A stretch of 64,000 nucleotides of DNA. Origin: Phyllobacterium trifolii (lineage in GTDB: Bacteria; Pseudomonadota; Alphaproteobacteria; Rhizobiales; Rhizobiaceae). Every line of letters begins with the position of its first letter. Within the stretch, counting starts at the first letter, position 1. Location: assembly GCF_014192095.1 (NCBI RefSeq), contig NZ_JACHXN010000002.1:124001-188000 (forward strand), written 5' to 3'. The position numbers were made by a program, and so were the translations under genes. This document shows positions 30,278 to 39,918 of this stretch, piece after piece. Under the pieces are notes generated by a model. It had not been told where the DNA came from, made no database searches, and saw only the letters and a list, made by a program, of their open reading frames with translations.

Positions 30278-31213
30278 ATGAGCCTGCGTATTATCTTCAT
30301 GGGAACACCGGAGTTTTCGGTACCCATCCTCAACGCCCTGATCGGCCAAGGTCACGAGATTGTCGCGGTGTACAGTCAGCCACCGCGCCCTGCAGGACGG
30401 CGCGGGCTGGAGCTGACGCCCTCGGCGGTGCAGCGCAATGCCGAACAGTTCGGCATTGAAGTGCGGACACCGAAAAGCTTGAAGTCCGAGGAAGAGCAGC
30501 AGGCGTTTCGGGACCTTGAGGCCGATGTTGCTGTGGTCGTCGCGTACGGGCTTATCCTGCCTGCCCCTATTCTTGAGGGCACACGGCTTGGTTGTTACAA
30601 CGGACACGCTTCGCTGCTGCCGCGTTGGCGCGGAGCTGCGCCCATTCAGCGCGCGATCATGGCCGGTGATGATGAGACCGGGATCATGATCATGAAAATG
30701 GACGAAGGACTCGATACTGGCCCTGTCGCCATGGCCGAAAAGGTGACGATTACAGCTGATATGACTGCCGGCGAGTTGCACGACCAGCTCAGCATGGCGG
30801 GCGCCGATCTGATGGTTCGCGCCATGGCGGCACTGGAGCGCGACAGTCTCACGCTCACGCCGCAGTCCGAAGACGGCGTCACCTATGCCTCCAAGATCAC
30901 CAAGGCCGAAACGCGCATCGACTGGACGCAAGCTGCCATTGATGTTCATAACCGCATCCGAGGCCTTGCCCCGTTTCCAGGTGCGTGGTGCGAGATGGAA
31001 ATCGGCGAGGAGCTTGAACGGGTAAAACTGCTGCGCTCGATCCTGGCCACCGGAGTAGGTGATCCGGGAGCGGTACTTGGCGACGATCTGCGGATTGCTT
31101 GCGGCGAAGGCGCTATTCGCCTGCGCTCTTTGCAGCGTGCGGGCGGCAAAGTCATGGATGGCCTCGAGTTCCAACGAGGCGCCAAGATCGCACAGGGAAC
31201 ACGCCTGCCATGA
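30278..31213 (+). CDS. fmt: methionyl-tRNA formyltransferase
   Basis: A 311-residue enzyme that formylates initiator Met-tRNA with 10-formyl-THF. It opens [15 protein letters not shown] and contains the formyl-transferase signature [20 protein letters not shown] with the catalytic N/H, and D in [20 protein letters not shown]-terminal OB-like domain spans about 210-310. It sits between def and truA, 4 bp after def. Confidence 0.97.
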   Translation: MSLRIIFMGTPEFSVPILNALIGQGHEIVAVYSQPPRPAGRRGLELTPSAVQRNAEQFGIEVRTPKSLKSEEEQQAFRDLEADVAVVVAYGLILPAPILEGTRLGCYNGHASLLPRWRGAAPIQRAIMAGDDETGIMIMKMDEGLDTGPVAMAEKVTITADMTAGELHDQLSMAGADLMVRAMAALERDSLTLTPQSEDGVTYASKITKAETRIDWTQAAIDVHNRIRGLAPFPGAWCEMEIGEELERVKLLRSILATGVGDPGAVLGDDLRIACGEGAIRLRSLQRAGGKVMDGLEFQRGAKIAQGTRLP

Positions 31214-31226
31214 ACGGCAAGACCTA

Positions 31227-32012
31227 GTGCCTCGTTACAAGCTGACGATCGAATATGACGGCACGCCCTACGCCGGCTGGCAGCGGCAGGAGAACGGCCA
31301 CACGGTTCAGGCTGCCATCGAACAGGCGATCTTCAAATTCTGCGGCGAAACGGTTGCGCTTGGTGCCGCTGGGCGTACGGACTCCGGTGTGCATGCAACG
31401 GCGCAGATCGCGCATGTTGATCTGACGAAAGACTGGGCCAGTTCCAAGGTGCGCGAAGCGTTGAACGCCCATCTCGTCATCGCAGGGGAAACCGTCGGCA
31501 TCATCAATGTCGAACTCGTCGGGCACAATTTCGATGCGCGGTTTTCGGCGACGGGCCGGCACTATCTTTACCGCATCGTCAACCGCAGGCCCCCCGCTCC
31601 GCTTGAAGCGCATCGCGCGTGGTGGGTAAAGAAACCGCTTGACGAAATGGCCATGCACGACGCCGCACAACGGCTTATCGGCACGCATGATTTCACCACG
31701 TTTCGCGCAACCCAATGCCAATCAAAGAGCCCGGTCAAAACGCTCGATCATCTGAGCGTCGCTCGCAGCGGTGAAATCGTCGAGATCAGGGCATCCGCGC
31801 GATCATTCCTGCACAACCAGATCCGCTCTTTTGTCGGAACACTCAATGAGGTCGGATGCGGGAGATGGGATGCAGATGATGTCACCGCTGCGCTTGCGGC
31901 CCGCGACCGCAAAGCCTGCGGGCCCGTAGCGCCGCCTTACGGTCTTTATCTTGTCAGCGTCGACTATCCCATCATTACCGGTTCGGGCAGAGAAATTCCT
32001 AGCAAACTCTGA
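31227..32012 (+). CDS. truA: tRNA pseudouridine(38-40) synthase
   Basis: A 261-residue enzyme modifying anticodon-stem positions 38-40. Catalytic Asp lies in [14 protein letters not shown] (about residue 52). Conserved [10 protein letters not shown] and [17 protein letters not shown] follow. Translation begins at a GTG (31227) 13 bp after the fmt stop, giving [19 protein letters not shown]. The longer frame upstream lies within fmt and is rejected. The 3' end overlaps the convergent membrane-protein gene by 49 bp. Confidence 0.96.
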   Translation: MPRYKLTIEYDGTPYAGWQRQENGHTVQAAIEQAIFKFCGETVALGAAGRTDSGVHATAQIAHVDLTKDWASSKVREALNAHLVIAGETVGIINVELVGHNFDARFSATGRHYLYRIVNRRPPAPLEAHRAWWVKKPLDEMAMHDAAQRLIGTHDFTTFRATQCQSKSPVKTLDHLSVARSGEIVEIRASARSFLHNQIRSFVGTLNEVGCGRWDADDVTAALAARDRKACGPVAPPYGLYLVSVDYPIITGSGREIPSKL

Positions 32013-32590
32013 AGCAGGATCATCAGGAACAGCGAGCCGACAATCATGACCACGAAAAACGTGGCCGTATAGGCATGGGATTTTTTCAGCGCGACATGCG
32101 TCAAACGGTAGGTCAGGTACATTATGCCTCCATAGAGGACAAGCCCGAAACCTGTTGCCAAAGTGGGCCAACCGGGCAGCAGTAGCCGTGCCAACGTCGC
32201 TGGGACCATGAGCCAGGCCGCGATCGCGGTTCCCCAATTGCTTGCCACGACATAGGGACTGAAACGCTTGTTAAGGCCAAGCCGCTTGGCACTGAGGGCG
32301 AGAACCACCAGCGGTACCACCCACGATGCAAGATCGACGAACGCCACCCGGCCCATGATGGAAAAGCGGTTACCCGTTTCCGGCTGCAATGAGATCATGT
32401 CATTGGCGAAGATAATCCAGCCGAGGATGAGCGGCGGCAAGGAAATCGTAATCGCATGGAACGACTGCCAGAAGCCATCCTCAGAGAAATCGAGTTGGTC
32501 AAGCCCGTCGGCATGACCATTCATCATCCGCCACGCGCCCCACAGATATTGCTGAATCTCGTCAAAATCCGGCATTTCACTCGTAGTCAT
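31964..32590 (-). CDS. conserved membrane protein downstream of dapE
   Basis: A 208-residue protein I cannot assign to a named family. After a short acidic N-terminus ([18 protein letters not shown]) it has about five hydrophobic helices (near 42-62, 78-100, 118-140, 140-160 and 175-200). The start overlaps the dapE stop by 4 bp (ATGA), which argues that it is real and co-translated. It may be a transporter-like or YIP1-like inner-membrane protein, but no function is supported. Confidence 0.8.
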   Translation of the reverse strand: MTTSEMPDFDEIQQYLWGAWRMMNGHADGLDQLDFSEDGFWQSFHAITISLPPLILGWIIFANDMISLQPETGNRFSIMGRVAFVDLASWVVPLVVLALSAKRLGLNKRFSPYVVASNWGTAIAAWLMVPATLARLLLPGWPTLATGFGLVLYGGIMYLTYRLTHVALKKSHAYTATFFVVMIVGSLFLMILLQSLLGISLPEPVMMG

Positions 32591-33774
32591 GCAAAAAAAT
32601 CCGCGATGAACCGTTCGTAGATTTGCGTCAGTGTTTCAAGATCGGCAATCGCCACCCGCTCGTCAACCATATGCATCGTCTTGCCGACAAGTCCAAATTC
32701 GACGACGGGGCAATAATCCTTGATGAAACGAGCATCCGAGGTGCCTCCGGAAGTTGATAGTTGCGGGCGTTTTCCTGTTGTCGCTTCGACCGCCGAGGTC
32801 AGGGTTCCGATCAGCTTTTCATCGTGCGTCAGAAAAACATGGCTTACCCGGTTACGCCAAGTCAGCTCGTAGTTCACCGGCGCCATTTTGCCAGGTCGCA
32901 GCTTATGACGACCCGCGGCCTTATCGAGACGGTTGTGGATCTCGGCCATCAGTGTCTCATCGGTCCAGGTGTCGTTGAAACGAACATTGAACGTCGCAGT
33001 AGCTTTCGCCGGGATCACATTTACCGCCGGGTTGCCGACGTCAATCGTTGTAATTTCGAGATTGGTGGCCTGGAAGTCTTTCGTTCCACTGTCGAAGGCG
33101 GGATAAAGCAAGCTCTCAACCAGCGTCACCAGCCCGCGTACAGGATTGTCCGCCAAGTGCGGATAGGCAACATGACCTTGCACGCCATGAACGACGATCG
33201 TGCCTGACAATCCGCCCCGGCGACCGATCTTCATCATGTCACCCATTTTTTCGGAATTTGTCGGCTCGCCAACAATTGCAGCATCCCAGCTCTCGCCTTT
33301 TGCCTTGGCCCACTCCAACAGCTTTCCTGTCCCGTTGATGGAGGGCCCCTCTTCATCGCCGGTAATCACAAAGGATATCGAACCGTTGAGTCCCGCGTGC
33401 TTCTCCAAATGGCGCCCTACAGCCGCGACAAAGCAGGCAATGCCACCCTTCATGTCGACGGCGCCGCGTCCATACATTTTGCCATTGTGGACCGCGGCCG
33501 AAAATGGCGGATAGGTCCAGGCCGCTGCGTCGCCGACGGGTACGACGTCCGTGTGGCCCGCGAACATCAGGTGAGGTCCGTTGCCGGAGCGCCGCGCATA
33601 AAGGTTTTCGACATCCGGTGTACCATCTTCACCGAAAGTTGGTCTTTCCACGGAAAAACCCAACGGTGTCAACATAGCTTCAAGTACCGTCAACGCACCC
33701 CCTTCCGCGGGCGTTATCGACGGACAAGCAATGAGTTCAGCAAGATTCTGGACGGGGTCGATGGAGGATTTCAT
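32587..33774 (-). CDS. dapE: succinyl-diaminopimelate desuccinylase
   Basis: A 395-residue di-zinc M20 peptidase-family enzyme of the succinylase branch of lysine/DAP biosynthesis. Metal and catalytic motifs are [40 protein letters not shown] and [12 protein letters not shown]. The ATG at 33774 gives the short N-terminus normal in the family ([19 protein letters not shown]). dapD lies nearby on the same strand, separated by a plus-strand gene. Confidence 0.97.
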   Translation of the reverse strand: MKSSIDPVQNLAELIACPSITPAEGGALTVLEAMLTPLGFSVERPTFGEDGTPDVENLYARRSGNGPHLMFAGHTDVVPVGDAAAWTYPPFSAAVHNGKMYGRGAVDMKGGIACFVAAVGRHLEKHAGLNGSISFVITGDEEGPSINGTGKLLEWAKAKGESWDAAIVGEPTNSEKMGDMMKIGRRGGLSGTIVVHGVQGHVAYPHLADNPVRGLVTLVESLLYPAFDSGTKDFQATNLEITTIDVGNPAVNVIPAKATATFNVRFNDTWTDETLMAEIHNRLDKAAGRHKLRPGKMAPVNYELTWRNRVSHVFLTHDEKLIGTLTSAVEATTGKRPQLSTSGGTSDARFIKDYCPVVEFGLVGKTMHMVDERVAIADLETLTQIYERFIADFFA

Positions 33775-33874
33775 GGTCAAAGCGATAATGGAAAAGCGCG
33801 ATCCTGTCACGCACTGGATGGGGGTTCCTCCGTCTGATTTAATAACACCAACGACTCAACCAAGGACCAGCAGC

Positions 33875-34891
33875 ATGATCGGAATTGATAGCCGGATCGT
33901 CATAGCCGGCGCCGGGTCGATCGGATGCTATGCAGGCGGACGTCTCGCTGTGGCAGGCAAGGCAGTGACCTTGTTGGTTCGGCCTCGGATGATTGAGGGA
34001 CTCCGACAGGAGGGCCTAAGAATCATTGACCCCGATGGATCGGACAAACTGGTAGAGCCCGAGCAATTTTCGCTGACTAGTGATCCTAAGATCGCGTTCG
34101 GACAAGCCGACATTATTCTCGTCACCGTCAAGAGCGGCGCAACCGAAGAGATGGCCAAGTCGATAAGAGAAAATGCTCCATCCGATGTCATTGTGGTCAG
34201 CCTGCAGAACGGCGTCGGAAACGCTGAAACTCTCCGCCAACATCTGCAGCCGGAAGCGACTGTTATCTCTGGAATGGTTCCATTCAATGTCGTTCAGTCC
34301 GAGCCTGGCGTCAGCCCGCTTAATGTAAGGCAGACAATCCCAGGGACCATTCTCATCGACGATACTCTGCGCGGTTTGGCAGAGGTTCTTTCGGTTTCGG
34401 GGCTCTCGGTCCAAGCGCATCCGGATATGCAAGGTATCCTTTGGGGCAAACTGCTGATAAATCTCAACAATGCTCTCAACGCTCTTTCAAACCTGCCGCT
34501 CGTGAACCAGTTGGCAGATCGAGATTGGCGGCTGTTGATAGCGGATCAGATGGGTGAAGGTCTCAAAGTTGTGGGAGCCCACGGTATCACGCCGGCAAAA
34601 GTGCAAGGGGCACCCCCCGCCGTGCTCCCCTGGATTCTCCGATTGCCGAATGTTCTGTTTCGCATCGCCGCGGCGCGAATGCTCGCGATCAACCCGCACG
34701 CCCGCTCATCCATGTGGGAAGATCTGTCGCGAGGCCGCGCCACCGAGATCGACTACCTGCAGGGGGTGATCATCCGGTTGGCCCACGAGAAAAACATCGC
34801 AGTCCCGCTCACACGCAAGGTGCTTGCCTGTGTGAAGCAGGCCGAGGGAAAGCCATTGCGAAGTCATTCCGTCGAAGAAATTCGCGGGTGA
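33875..34891 (+). CDS. 2-dehydropantoate 2-reductase-like oxidoreductase
   Basis: A 338-residue NADP-dependent ketopantoate reductase-family protein (ApbA/PanE). N-terminal Rossmann motif IVIAGAGSIGCYAGGRLAVAG is followed by VTVKSGATEEM and SLQNGVGNAETL. The C-terminal helical domain contains ILWGKLLINLNNALNALSN, with the conserved K/N catalytic pair. ATG 33875 has AAGGA eight bases upstream. It is inserted on the opposite strand between dapE and dapD, unlinked to panB/panC. Many paralogues of this family do not make pantoate, so the substrate is open. Confidence 0.85.
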   Translation: MIGIDSRIVIAGAGSIGCYAGGRLAVAGKAVTLLVRPRMIEGLRQEGLRIIDPDGSDKLVEPEQFSLTSDPKIAFGQADIILVTVKSGATEEMAKSIRENAPSDVIVVSLQNGVGNAETLRQHLQPEATVISGMVPFNVVQSEPGVSPLNVRQTIPGTILIDDTLRGLAEVLSVSGLSVQAHPDMQGILWGKLLINLNNALNALSNLPLVNQLADRDWRLLIADQMGEGLKVVGAHGITPAKVQGAPPAVLPWILRLPNVLFRIAAARMLAINPHARSSMWEDLSRGRATEIDYLQGVIIRLAHEKNIAVPLTRKVLACVKQAEGKPLRSHSVEEIRG

Positions 34892-34936
34892 CCATTCAGA
34901 AGAGCGAGCTCTGGTAACCCTCTCTCCCGATTTGGG

Positions 34937-35791
34937 TCAATCGCGCAGCAGTTCGTTGATCGAGGTCTTCGAACGCGTCTTTTCATCGACGCGCTTGACG
35001 ATCACGGCGCAATAAAGGCTGGGACCCCAGTTCTCGCCCGGGACGTTCTTGCCGGGCATTGAACCGGCTACGACCACCGAGTAGGGAGGGACTTCGCCAT
35101 AGAAAATCTCACCGGTAGCGCGATCGACAATCTTGGTCGATTTACCGATAAATACGCCCATACCAAGGACTGAACCTTCGCGAACGATGCAGCCCTCGAC
35201 CACCTCGGAACGTGCTCCGATAAAGCAATTGTCTTCAATGATCGTAGGTCCGGCCTGCATCGGTTCGAGAACACCGCCAATGCCGACGCCGCCTGACAGG
35301 TGCACGTGCTTGCCGATTTGTGCGCACGAACCAACCCCCGCCCAGGTGTCGACCATGGTCCCCTCATCGACGTAAGCGCCAAGGTTGACAAAAGATGGCA
35401 TCAGGATCACGCCGGGGGCAATATAGGCGGAGCGGCGGACAATCGACCCCGGAACGGTGCGGAGACCCGCTTTGGCAAATTCAGTCGCGCCCCAGCCGTC
35501 AAACTTCGATGGAACCTTGTCCCACCAGGTTGCACCGCCCGGGCCACCCTCGATAATGCCCATCGGGTTAAGCCGGAATGACAGCAGAACTGCCCTTTTC
35601 AGCCATTGATTGACTTTCCAATCGCCGTTCGCCTGCTTCTCCGCAACACGGGCTTCTCCGCTATCGAGCAGCAACAGAGAGGTTTCCACTGCTTCCCGGA
35701 TTTCGCCACGCGTTTCGGTGCTGATTGCATCGCGTTCTTCGAAGGCCTTGTCGATCGTCTTCTCGAGACTGGTCAGATCGGGCTTGGACAT
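34937..35791 (-). CDS. dapD: 2,3,4,5-tetrahydropyridine-2,6-dicarboxylate N-succinyltransferase
   Basis: A 284-residue trimeric enzyme that adds succinyl-CoA to tetrahydrodipicolinate in DAP/lysine synthesis. The N-terminal helical domain ([20 protein letters not shown]) is followed by a left-handed beta-helix made of hexapeptide repeats (about 110-235) with [19 protein letters not shown] and [16 protein letters not shown]. Together with dapE it covers the succinylase branch. A near-consensus promoter lies 48 bp upstream. Confidence 0.97.
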   Translation of the reverse strand: MSKPDLTSLEKTIDKAFEERDAISTETRGEIREAVETSLLLLDSGEARVAEKQANGDWKVNQWLKRAVLLSFRLNPMGIIEGGPGGATWWDKVPSKFDGWGATEFAKAGLRTVPGSIVRRSAYIAPGVILMPSFVNLGAYVDEGTMVDTWAGVGSCAQIGKHVHLSGGVGIGGVLEPMQAGPTIIEDNCFIGARSEVVEGCIVREGSVLGMGVFIGKSTKIVDRATGEIFYGEVPPYSVVVAGSMPGKNVPGENWGPSLYCAVIVKRVDEKTRSKTSINELLRD

Positions 35792-35838
35792 TTTCAGATC
35801 ACTCCATTAAACGGACGGGCTATGGCTAATGACAAGGG

Positions 35839-35867
35839 CTACTATGTTAAGTCTGCGAGAGCGTCAA
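35839..35867 (-). promoter_or_regulatory. candidate promoter of dapD
   Basis: Minus strand TTGACG (35867-35862) and TAGTAG (35844-35839) are spaced exactly 17 bp. The predicted start is about 40 bp before the dapD ATG. Confidence 0.5.
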
Positions 35868-35948
35868 TTCGCTGCGCCACATTGTTGGATGACGAATCGA
35901 TTTTTATGTCTCTAAGCGCCATAAGTGTCCGCAGAAGGAGAAAAACAA

Positions 35949-36791
35949 TTGAACACTGATGAAAAACACAGCTGGACGCCATTCTCGCATTCTTCCGAAG
36001 CCGTGCGCCGCGTAGAGAGCGCACCGGAAACGCCGCAGACCCAATCGCCTACCTATCGGCTGGCCTTTGCCGATCCGGATTTCATGACGAAGCGTGAACT
36101 TCGTGCAGTGCGTCTGCAGCTTGAATTGCTCAAGCCGGAGATGGCACTGGCCGAGCGCGGCATTCGATCAACCGTCGTGCTTTTCGGCGGGGCACGCATT
36201 CCGGAACCAGGCGGTGCTGCCTGGGCTGCAAAAAACGAAACCCAGAAGAAGAACCTCGAAGCCAATTCTCACTATTACGCCGAGGCACGCAAGTTCGCGC
36301 AGCTGTGCTCGACCTATTCTTCAACGACCTATAATCGCGAATTCGTGGTCGTTACCGGAGGCGGTCCCGGGGTGATGGAGGCCGGCAATCGCGGCGCCGC
36401 TGACGTCGGTGCGCCAACGATCGGCCTCAATATCGTGCTGCCGCATGAACAGGCGCCTAACGCCTACGTAACGCCGGAGCTTTGCTTCAACTTCCACTAC
36501 TTTGCCATTCGCAAGATGCATTTTCTCATGCGTGCCAAGGCCATGGCGATCTTTCCTGGTGGCTTCGGGACGATGGACGAGACCTTCGAGGCCCTCACCC
36601 TCATTCAGACCGGACGCATGGAGCGCATTCCCTTTCTGCTGTTTGGCAAGCCATTTTGGGAAAAGGCAATCAACTTCGATTTCCTGGCGGAGCAAGGCGT
36701 CATTTCGCCGTCCGATCGCGAGCTCATTACATTCGTCGATACTGCCGAGGAGGCTTGGGACGTGATCAAGACCTTCTACGAACTGACCTAG
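35949..36791 (+). CDS. LOG family protein (TIGR00730-type)
   Basis: A protein of about 280 residues with the Rossmann-like LOG fold. GGGPGVMEAGNRGAADVG and the catalytic motif PGGFGTMDETFE are both visible. Related enzymes release cytokinin bases from their nucleotides or act as AMP/nucleotide nucleosidases. The long N-terminal extension (about 90 residues) is typical of the bacterial long-LOG group. The best start is TTG 35949, preceded by AGAAGGAG eight bases away; GTG 35925 is an alternative without a clear ribosome binding site. Confidence 0.85.
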   Translation: MNTDEKHSWTPFSHSSEAVRRVESAPETPQTQSPTYRLAFADPDFMTKRELRAVRLQLELLKPEMALAERGIRSTVVLFGGARIPEPGGAAWAAKNETQKKNLEANSHYYAEARKFAQLCSTYSSTTYNREFVVVTGGGPGVMEAGNRGAADVGAPTIGLNIVLPHEQAPNAYVTPELCFNFHYFAIRKMHFLMRAKAMAIFPGGFGTMDETFEALTLIQTGRMERIPFLLFGKPFWEKAINFDFLAEQGVISPSDRELITFVDTAEEAWDVIKTFYELT

Positions 36792-36797
36792 AGTCCT

Positions 36798-37523
36798 CTA
36801 CGCAGGCACATTCAGTGCCGTCTGACCTGGTAGGATGGCGCTGAGGAACGAGGCTAGGTTGTCCGTAACATAGTCGACATGATCGGTATGACCTGGATCG
36901 CGTTCCCAGATTTCCGAGAATGTCGGTTCGAAATTGTTGGGAACGATCAGGACCGTCGTCATCCCCAAGGCTTTCGGCACGATAAGGTTGCGCGCCAGAT
37001 CCTCGAACATCACGCTGCTTGCCGCGTCGATCTTGTGCAGCGCTAAAAAGCGATCATAAGTCTCTTGAGCAGGCTTTGGCAGCAATTCCGCCGCGACAAT
37101 ATCGAAGATGTCATCGAACTCATCAAGAACGCCAAGCTGACGCGCAGCGCGCTCGGCGTGTGCGCGATTGCCGTTGGTGAAAATGAACTTGCGACCAGGC
37201 AGTTGCCGGATGGCGGTGGCCAATGAAGGGTCCGGCACCAGCCAGGAATAATCGATGTCGTGGACTTTCTGTAGAAAGTCGTCCGGATCGATCTCGTAAC
37301 GGTCCATCAATCCTTTGAGCGTCGTGCCGTAATCCTTGTAAAATTGCTTCTGCATCTGCCGCGCATCGGTCCGGGACAGCTTCAGAAGATCAGCAACATA
37401 GTCCGTCATTTTCACATCAATCTGGGAAAACAGATTTGAATGATGTGGATAGAGGGTATTGTCGAGATCGAAGACCCAATCGGTCACATGGGCAAAGCTC
37501 AAGGATTCTGGTTGATTTGTCAT
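36798..37523 (-). CDS. HAD-family pyrimidine 5'-nucleotidase-like hydrolase
   Basis: A 241-residue haloacid dehalogenase-type phosphatase. Motif I is VFDLDNTLYPHHSNLF, motif II IFTNGNRAHAERAA, motif III KPAQETYDRFL, and motif IV FEDLARNL. The FDLDNTLYP form and helical cap match the SDT1/pyrimidine 5'-nucleotidase subgroup. It is convergent with the LOG gene (6-bp gap); a nucleotide-salvage link between the two is only suggestive. Confidence 0.85.
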   Translation of the reverse strand: MTNQPESLSFAHVTDWVFDLDNTLYPHHSNLFSQIDVKMTDYVADLLKLSRTDARQMQKQFYKDYGTTLKGLMDRYEIDPDDFLQKVHDIDYSWLVPDPSLATAIRQLPGRKFIFTNGNRAHAERAARQLGVLDEFDDIFDIVAAELLPKPAQETYDRFLALHKIDAASSVMFEDLARNLIVPKALGMTTVLIVPNNFEPTFSEIWERDPGHTDHVDYVTDNLASFLSAILPGQTALNVPA

Positions 37524-37694
37524 ACGCGATTAAGGTTCCGCCGTTTTCTGATAGGCAAAAGCAAATGCAGAAAATTCTGTTTCGCTCCCGAATCAATAGA
37601 CGAAAAGAGTCTGAACTACGACCGTTTTTAAATTTTTCACTAACAACCGCTTCATTTGTTCCTCGTATTGGTTAAGAGCTGTCTCCGAGGTCCG

Positions 37695-38450
37695 ATGTCC
37701 AGAATTCTCCTCAAATGTGCAATCGTTATTGTCGTTTCCGTTATGGGCTCCCTGCTGATCACCGGGGCCATCATGACGGCCAACGATATGCATGACGCAA
37801 GGGGATATATGATCGCAACCATTTGCCCCCTGATGATCTCTCCAGCCATTTCCTTCATCGTCTTTCGCCAGTCGGAAAAACTACGGCTGACCCTCGAAAG
37901 ACTCTATCACGTCATGCGGGAGCTTGAGACCACCAATGCGAAACTATTCGAGAAGTCATCACGCGATAGTATGACAGGCCTGCTCAATCGCGAAGCGTTC
38001 TTCAACCATATCGAGGATGTCCGTACGCGAGAGGCAAGTTCTCTCCTGATCATAGACGCGGATCATTTCAAAAAAATCAATGATGTTCATGGCCATTACA
38101 ATGGCGATGGCGCATTGATGGCGATTGCTCAGAGTATCGCTGGCTGCCTTGGAAAAGAGGACAGTATCGGACGCATCGGCGGCGAGGAATTCGCTGTCTT
38201 TCTCGCAACGGATGATGAGGACAATGTCAAATCCATTGCGGAAACCATTCGGGCGGCAGTTAACCGCATTGAGTTCCGCACGCCGGAAAACGAACGCGTC
38301 TCGCTGAGTGTCAGCATTGGGGGCATTGTTGGGCGGGCAAATGGAGCGATCGCCGATCATTTTCAGATCGCCGATCGCAGGTTGTACGAGGCCAAACGCA
38401 ATGGCCGCAATTGCGTGATCATCGAGTCAAACATGAAGAATGCCGCCTGA
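37695..38450 (+). CDS. membrane-anchored diguanylate cyclase (GGDEF)
   Basis: A 251-residue protein with two N-terminal membrane helices (about 7-28 and 37-57), a short coiled linker and a GGDEF domain. The domain has IIDADHFKKINDVHGHYNGD and the active-site motif GGEEF, so c-di-GMP synthesis is plausible. The position of the inhibitory RxxD site reads GKED, lacking the arginine, so product inhibition may be absent. ATG 37695 has GAGG five bases upstream. No neighbouring gene points to a specific signal. Confidence 0.88.
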   Translation: MSRILLKCAIVIVVSVMGSLLITGAIMTANDMHDARGYMIATICPLMISPAISFIVFRQSEKLRLTLERLYHVMRELETTNAKLFEKSSRDSMTGLLNREAFFNHIEDVRTREASSLLIIDADHFKKINDVHGHYNGDGALMAIAQSIAGCLGKEDSIGRIGGEEFAVFLATDDEDNVKSIAETIRAAVNRIEFRTPENERVSLSVSIGGIVGRANGAIADHFQIADRRLYEAKRNGRNCVIIESNMKNAA

Positions 38451-38484
38451 GATGACCCATCTTAGCGGCTTGTTTTCGGCTGTC

Positions 38485-39318
38485 TCAGACCATTGCCGGA
38501 TCCAATGGATCGACATCTTTCCAGCGCGCAACCAGTTTTTCCATGTCGGCTTTCTCAAACGCATCTCTCAATGCGGCGAAGGATGGCAACACGAAATATG
38601 CCCGTTGGAACTTGTCGATTTCATACGCCGTACGCATCACCGTTTCCAGATCGAATGGTACGTGATGGGCGTCCGGACTCGTTACAGCGAATTGCAGTTC
38701 ACTGAACGACGACATAAGACCGGCACCAAACGCTTTGAGTGATGCGCCCCCCTCACGCATAAGACCAAACTCGGCAGTGTACCAGTAAAGCCGGCCTGCC
38801 AGCTGTTCCCCGCCCATGCGTGATGCGGCACCACCCTTCTCACCATAAAGCTGCATGAAATCCGCAAATACCGGTTGACTAAGAATTGGAACATGACCGA
38901 AGAAATCATGAAACATGTCCGGCTCAACAATATAGTCGAGTTCCTTCTTGCTGCGCAGCCAGTTCGTCACCGGGAAGCGCCGGTTGGCAAGATGGTCGAA
39001 AAACGGCTCATTCGGGATAAGACCCGGAACGGCAACGATTTCCCAACCGGTCAGCTTATGAAGCCGCTCGCTCACCTCGTGAAAATCCGGTATTCGGTCG
39101 AGAAGTCCTAGGGCATCCACGCCGTCGAGATAGCTGTGGTGCGCCAGCTTCTCCGTCAATTTTGTCTGGCGATCGCACAGGGTGCGCCAGACCTCTTGGT
39201 CTTCATCGGAATAGTCATATTTCTGTTCAACGGTGAAATCCGCCTGGCAAACCGCATAGTTACCGCGAAGTCCCTGTTCGGCACACTCCCGGGCATAAGC
39301 CTCAACGCTGATAGTCAT
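38485..39318 (-). CDS. phhA: phenylalanine 4-monooxygenase
   Basis: A 277-residue iron- and tetrahydropterin-dependent enzyme converting phenylalanine to tyrosine. Iron ligands are seen in EPDMFHDFFGHVP (two His) and RLYWYTAEFGL (Glu). The pterin and substrate regions around GLIPNEPFFDHLANRRFPV are conserved. It lacks a regulatory ACT domain, as usual in bacteria. It is divergent from an Lrp/AsnC regulator that probably controls it. Its ribosome binding site is buried in a 10-bp hairpin. No phhB (pterin carbinolamine dehydratase) is nearby. Confidence 0.96.
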   Translation of the reverse strand: MTISVEAYARECAEQGLRGNYAVCQADFTVEQKYDYSDEDQEVWRTLCDRQTKLTEKLAHHSYLDGVDALGLLDRIPDFHEVSERLHKLTGWEIVAVPGLIPNEPFFDHLANRRFPVTNWLRSKKELDYIVEPDMFHDFFGHVPILSQPVFADFMQLYGEKGGAASRMGGEQLAGRLYWYTAEFGLMREGGASLKAFGAGLMSSFSELQFAVTSPDAHHVPFDLETVMRTAYEIDKFQRAYFVLPSFAALRDAFEKADMEKLVARWKDVDPLDPAMV

Positions 39319-39322
39319 CGTT

Positions 39323-39348
39323 TCCTCCTAGATTGGTTTCCAGGAGGA
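39323..39348 (-). promoter_or_regulatory. hairpin sequestering the phhA Shine-Dalgarno
   Basis: In the phhA mRNA, UCCUCCUGGA (39348-39339) can pair with UCUAGGAGGA (39332-39323) over ten base pairs (one G-U) with a 6-nt loop AACCAA. The second arm contains the AGGAGGA ribosome binding site, five bases from the ATG. Translation should therefore need melting or refolding of this stem. Confidence 0.65.
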
Positions 39349-39384
39349 TACGATGGGGAAATGAGGGGATTTGACTTAATCGGC

Positions 39385-39407
39385 CACTCTGAGCATCATT
39401 ATGAGTG
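39385..39407. promoter_or_regulatory. inverted repeat in the phhA/lrp intergenic region
   Basis: CACTC (39385-39389) and GAGTG (39403-39407) form an inverted repeat with a 13-bp AT-rich spacer between the divergent genes, a plausible Lrp/AsnC-type operator. The arms are short, so this is weak. Confidence 0.25.
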
Positions 39408-39435
39408 AATTAACAAATAATATGGAGCATTCCGA

Positions 39436-39918
39436 GTGACTTTACCTCAACTCAGCGACTTCGAGATCAAGATGCTGCAGATTCTCCAAAATAATGGACG
39501 CGTTGCGATAACTGACCTCGCCCAATTGATCGGCTTATCCGCAACACCCTGCGCCCGCCGGTTCGAGCAGCTGCAGGAAAGTGGGATTATTAAAGGCTTT
39601 GCGGCCACCATCGACAGGCGATCGATCGGACTGATGGTAGAAGTCTTCATACAGGTGCGTCTCAACACCCATAGCGACGATTCTCCCGAGCGCTTTATCG
39701 CAGAAATTCAGCGTATGGACGAGGTTTCGTCTTGCTGGACCATGACCGGCGAACATGATTTTCTCCTGCACGTCATGGTGCCCACCGTGGACGATCTCAA
39801 TGCTTTCGTCATGCACAGGCTGATGCGATTGAAGGGCGTGCGAGATGTGCATACCCAACTGGTGCTGCAGAATATCAAAGGACCCGGGAAAATCCCGCTC
39901 GAACATCTCAAAAAGTGA
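39436..39918 (+). CDS. Lrp/AsnC family transcriptional regulator
   Basis: A 160-residue regulator. The N-terminal winged helix-turn-helix (about 5-62: LSDFEIKMLQILQNNGRV, then LIGLSATPCARRFEQLQESG) is followed by a RAM/ACT-like ligand domain (about 68-150: MTGEHDFLLHVMVPTVDDL). Placed divergently to phhA, it is likely the Phe/Tyr-responsive regulator. It starts at GTG 39436, with GGAG eight bases upstream. A 12-codon frame (39401-39439) ends over this GTG. It is directly convergent with argB. Confidence 0.93.
   Translation: MTLPQLSDFEIKMLQILQNNGRVAITDLAQLIGLSATPCARRFEQLQESGIIKGFAATIDRRSIGLMVEVFIQVRLNTHSDDSPERFIAEIQRMDEVSSCWTMTGEHDFLLHVMVPTVDDLNAFVMHRLMRLKGVRDVHTQLVLQNIKGPGKIPLEHLKK

Noticed and set aside
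31964-32012. 49-bp antisense overlap of truA and the membrane-protein gene as a regulatory device
   Set aside because: Short convergent overlaps are common in dense genomes (also 49393-49421 here), and nothing further supports regulation.
37600-37694. AT-rich stretch before the GGDEF gene as a possible origin or mobile-element scar
   Set aside because: Short, without DnaA-box clusters, repeats or att-like duplications; an ordinary divergent promoter region is enough.
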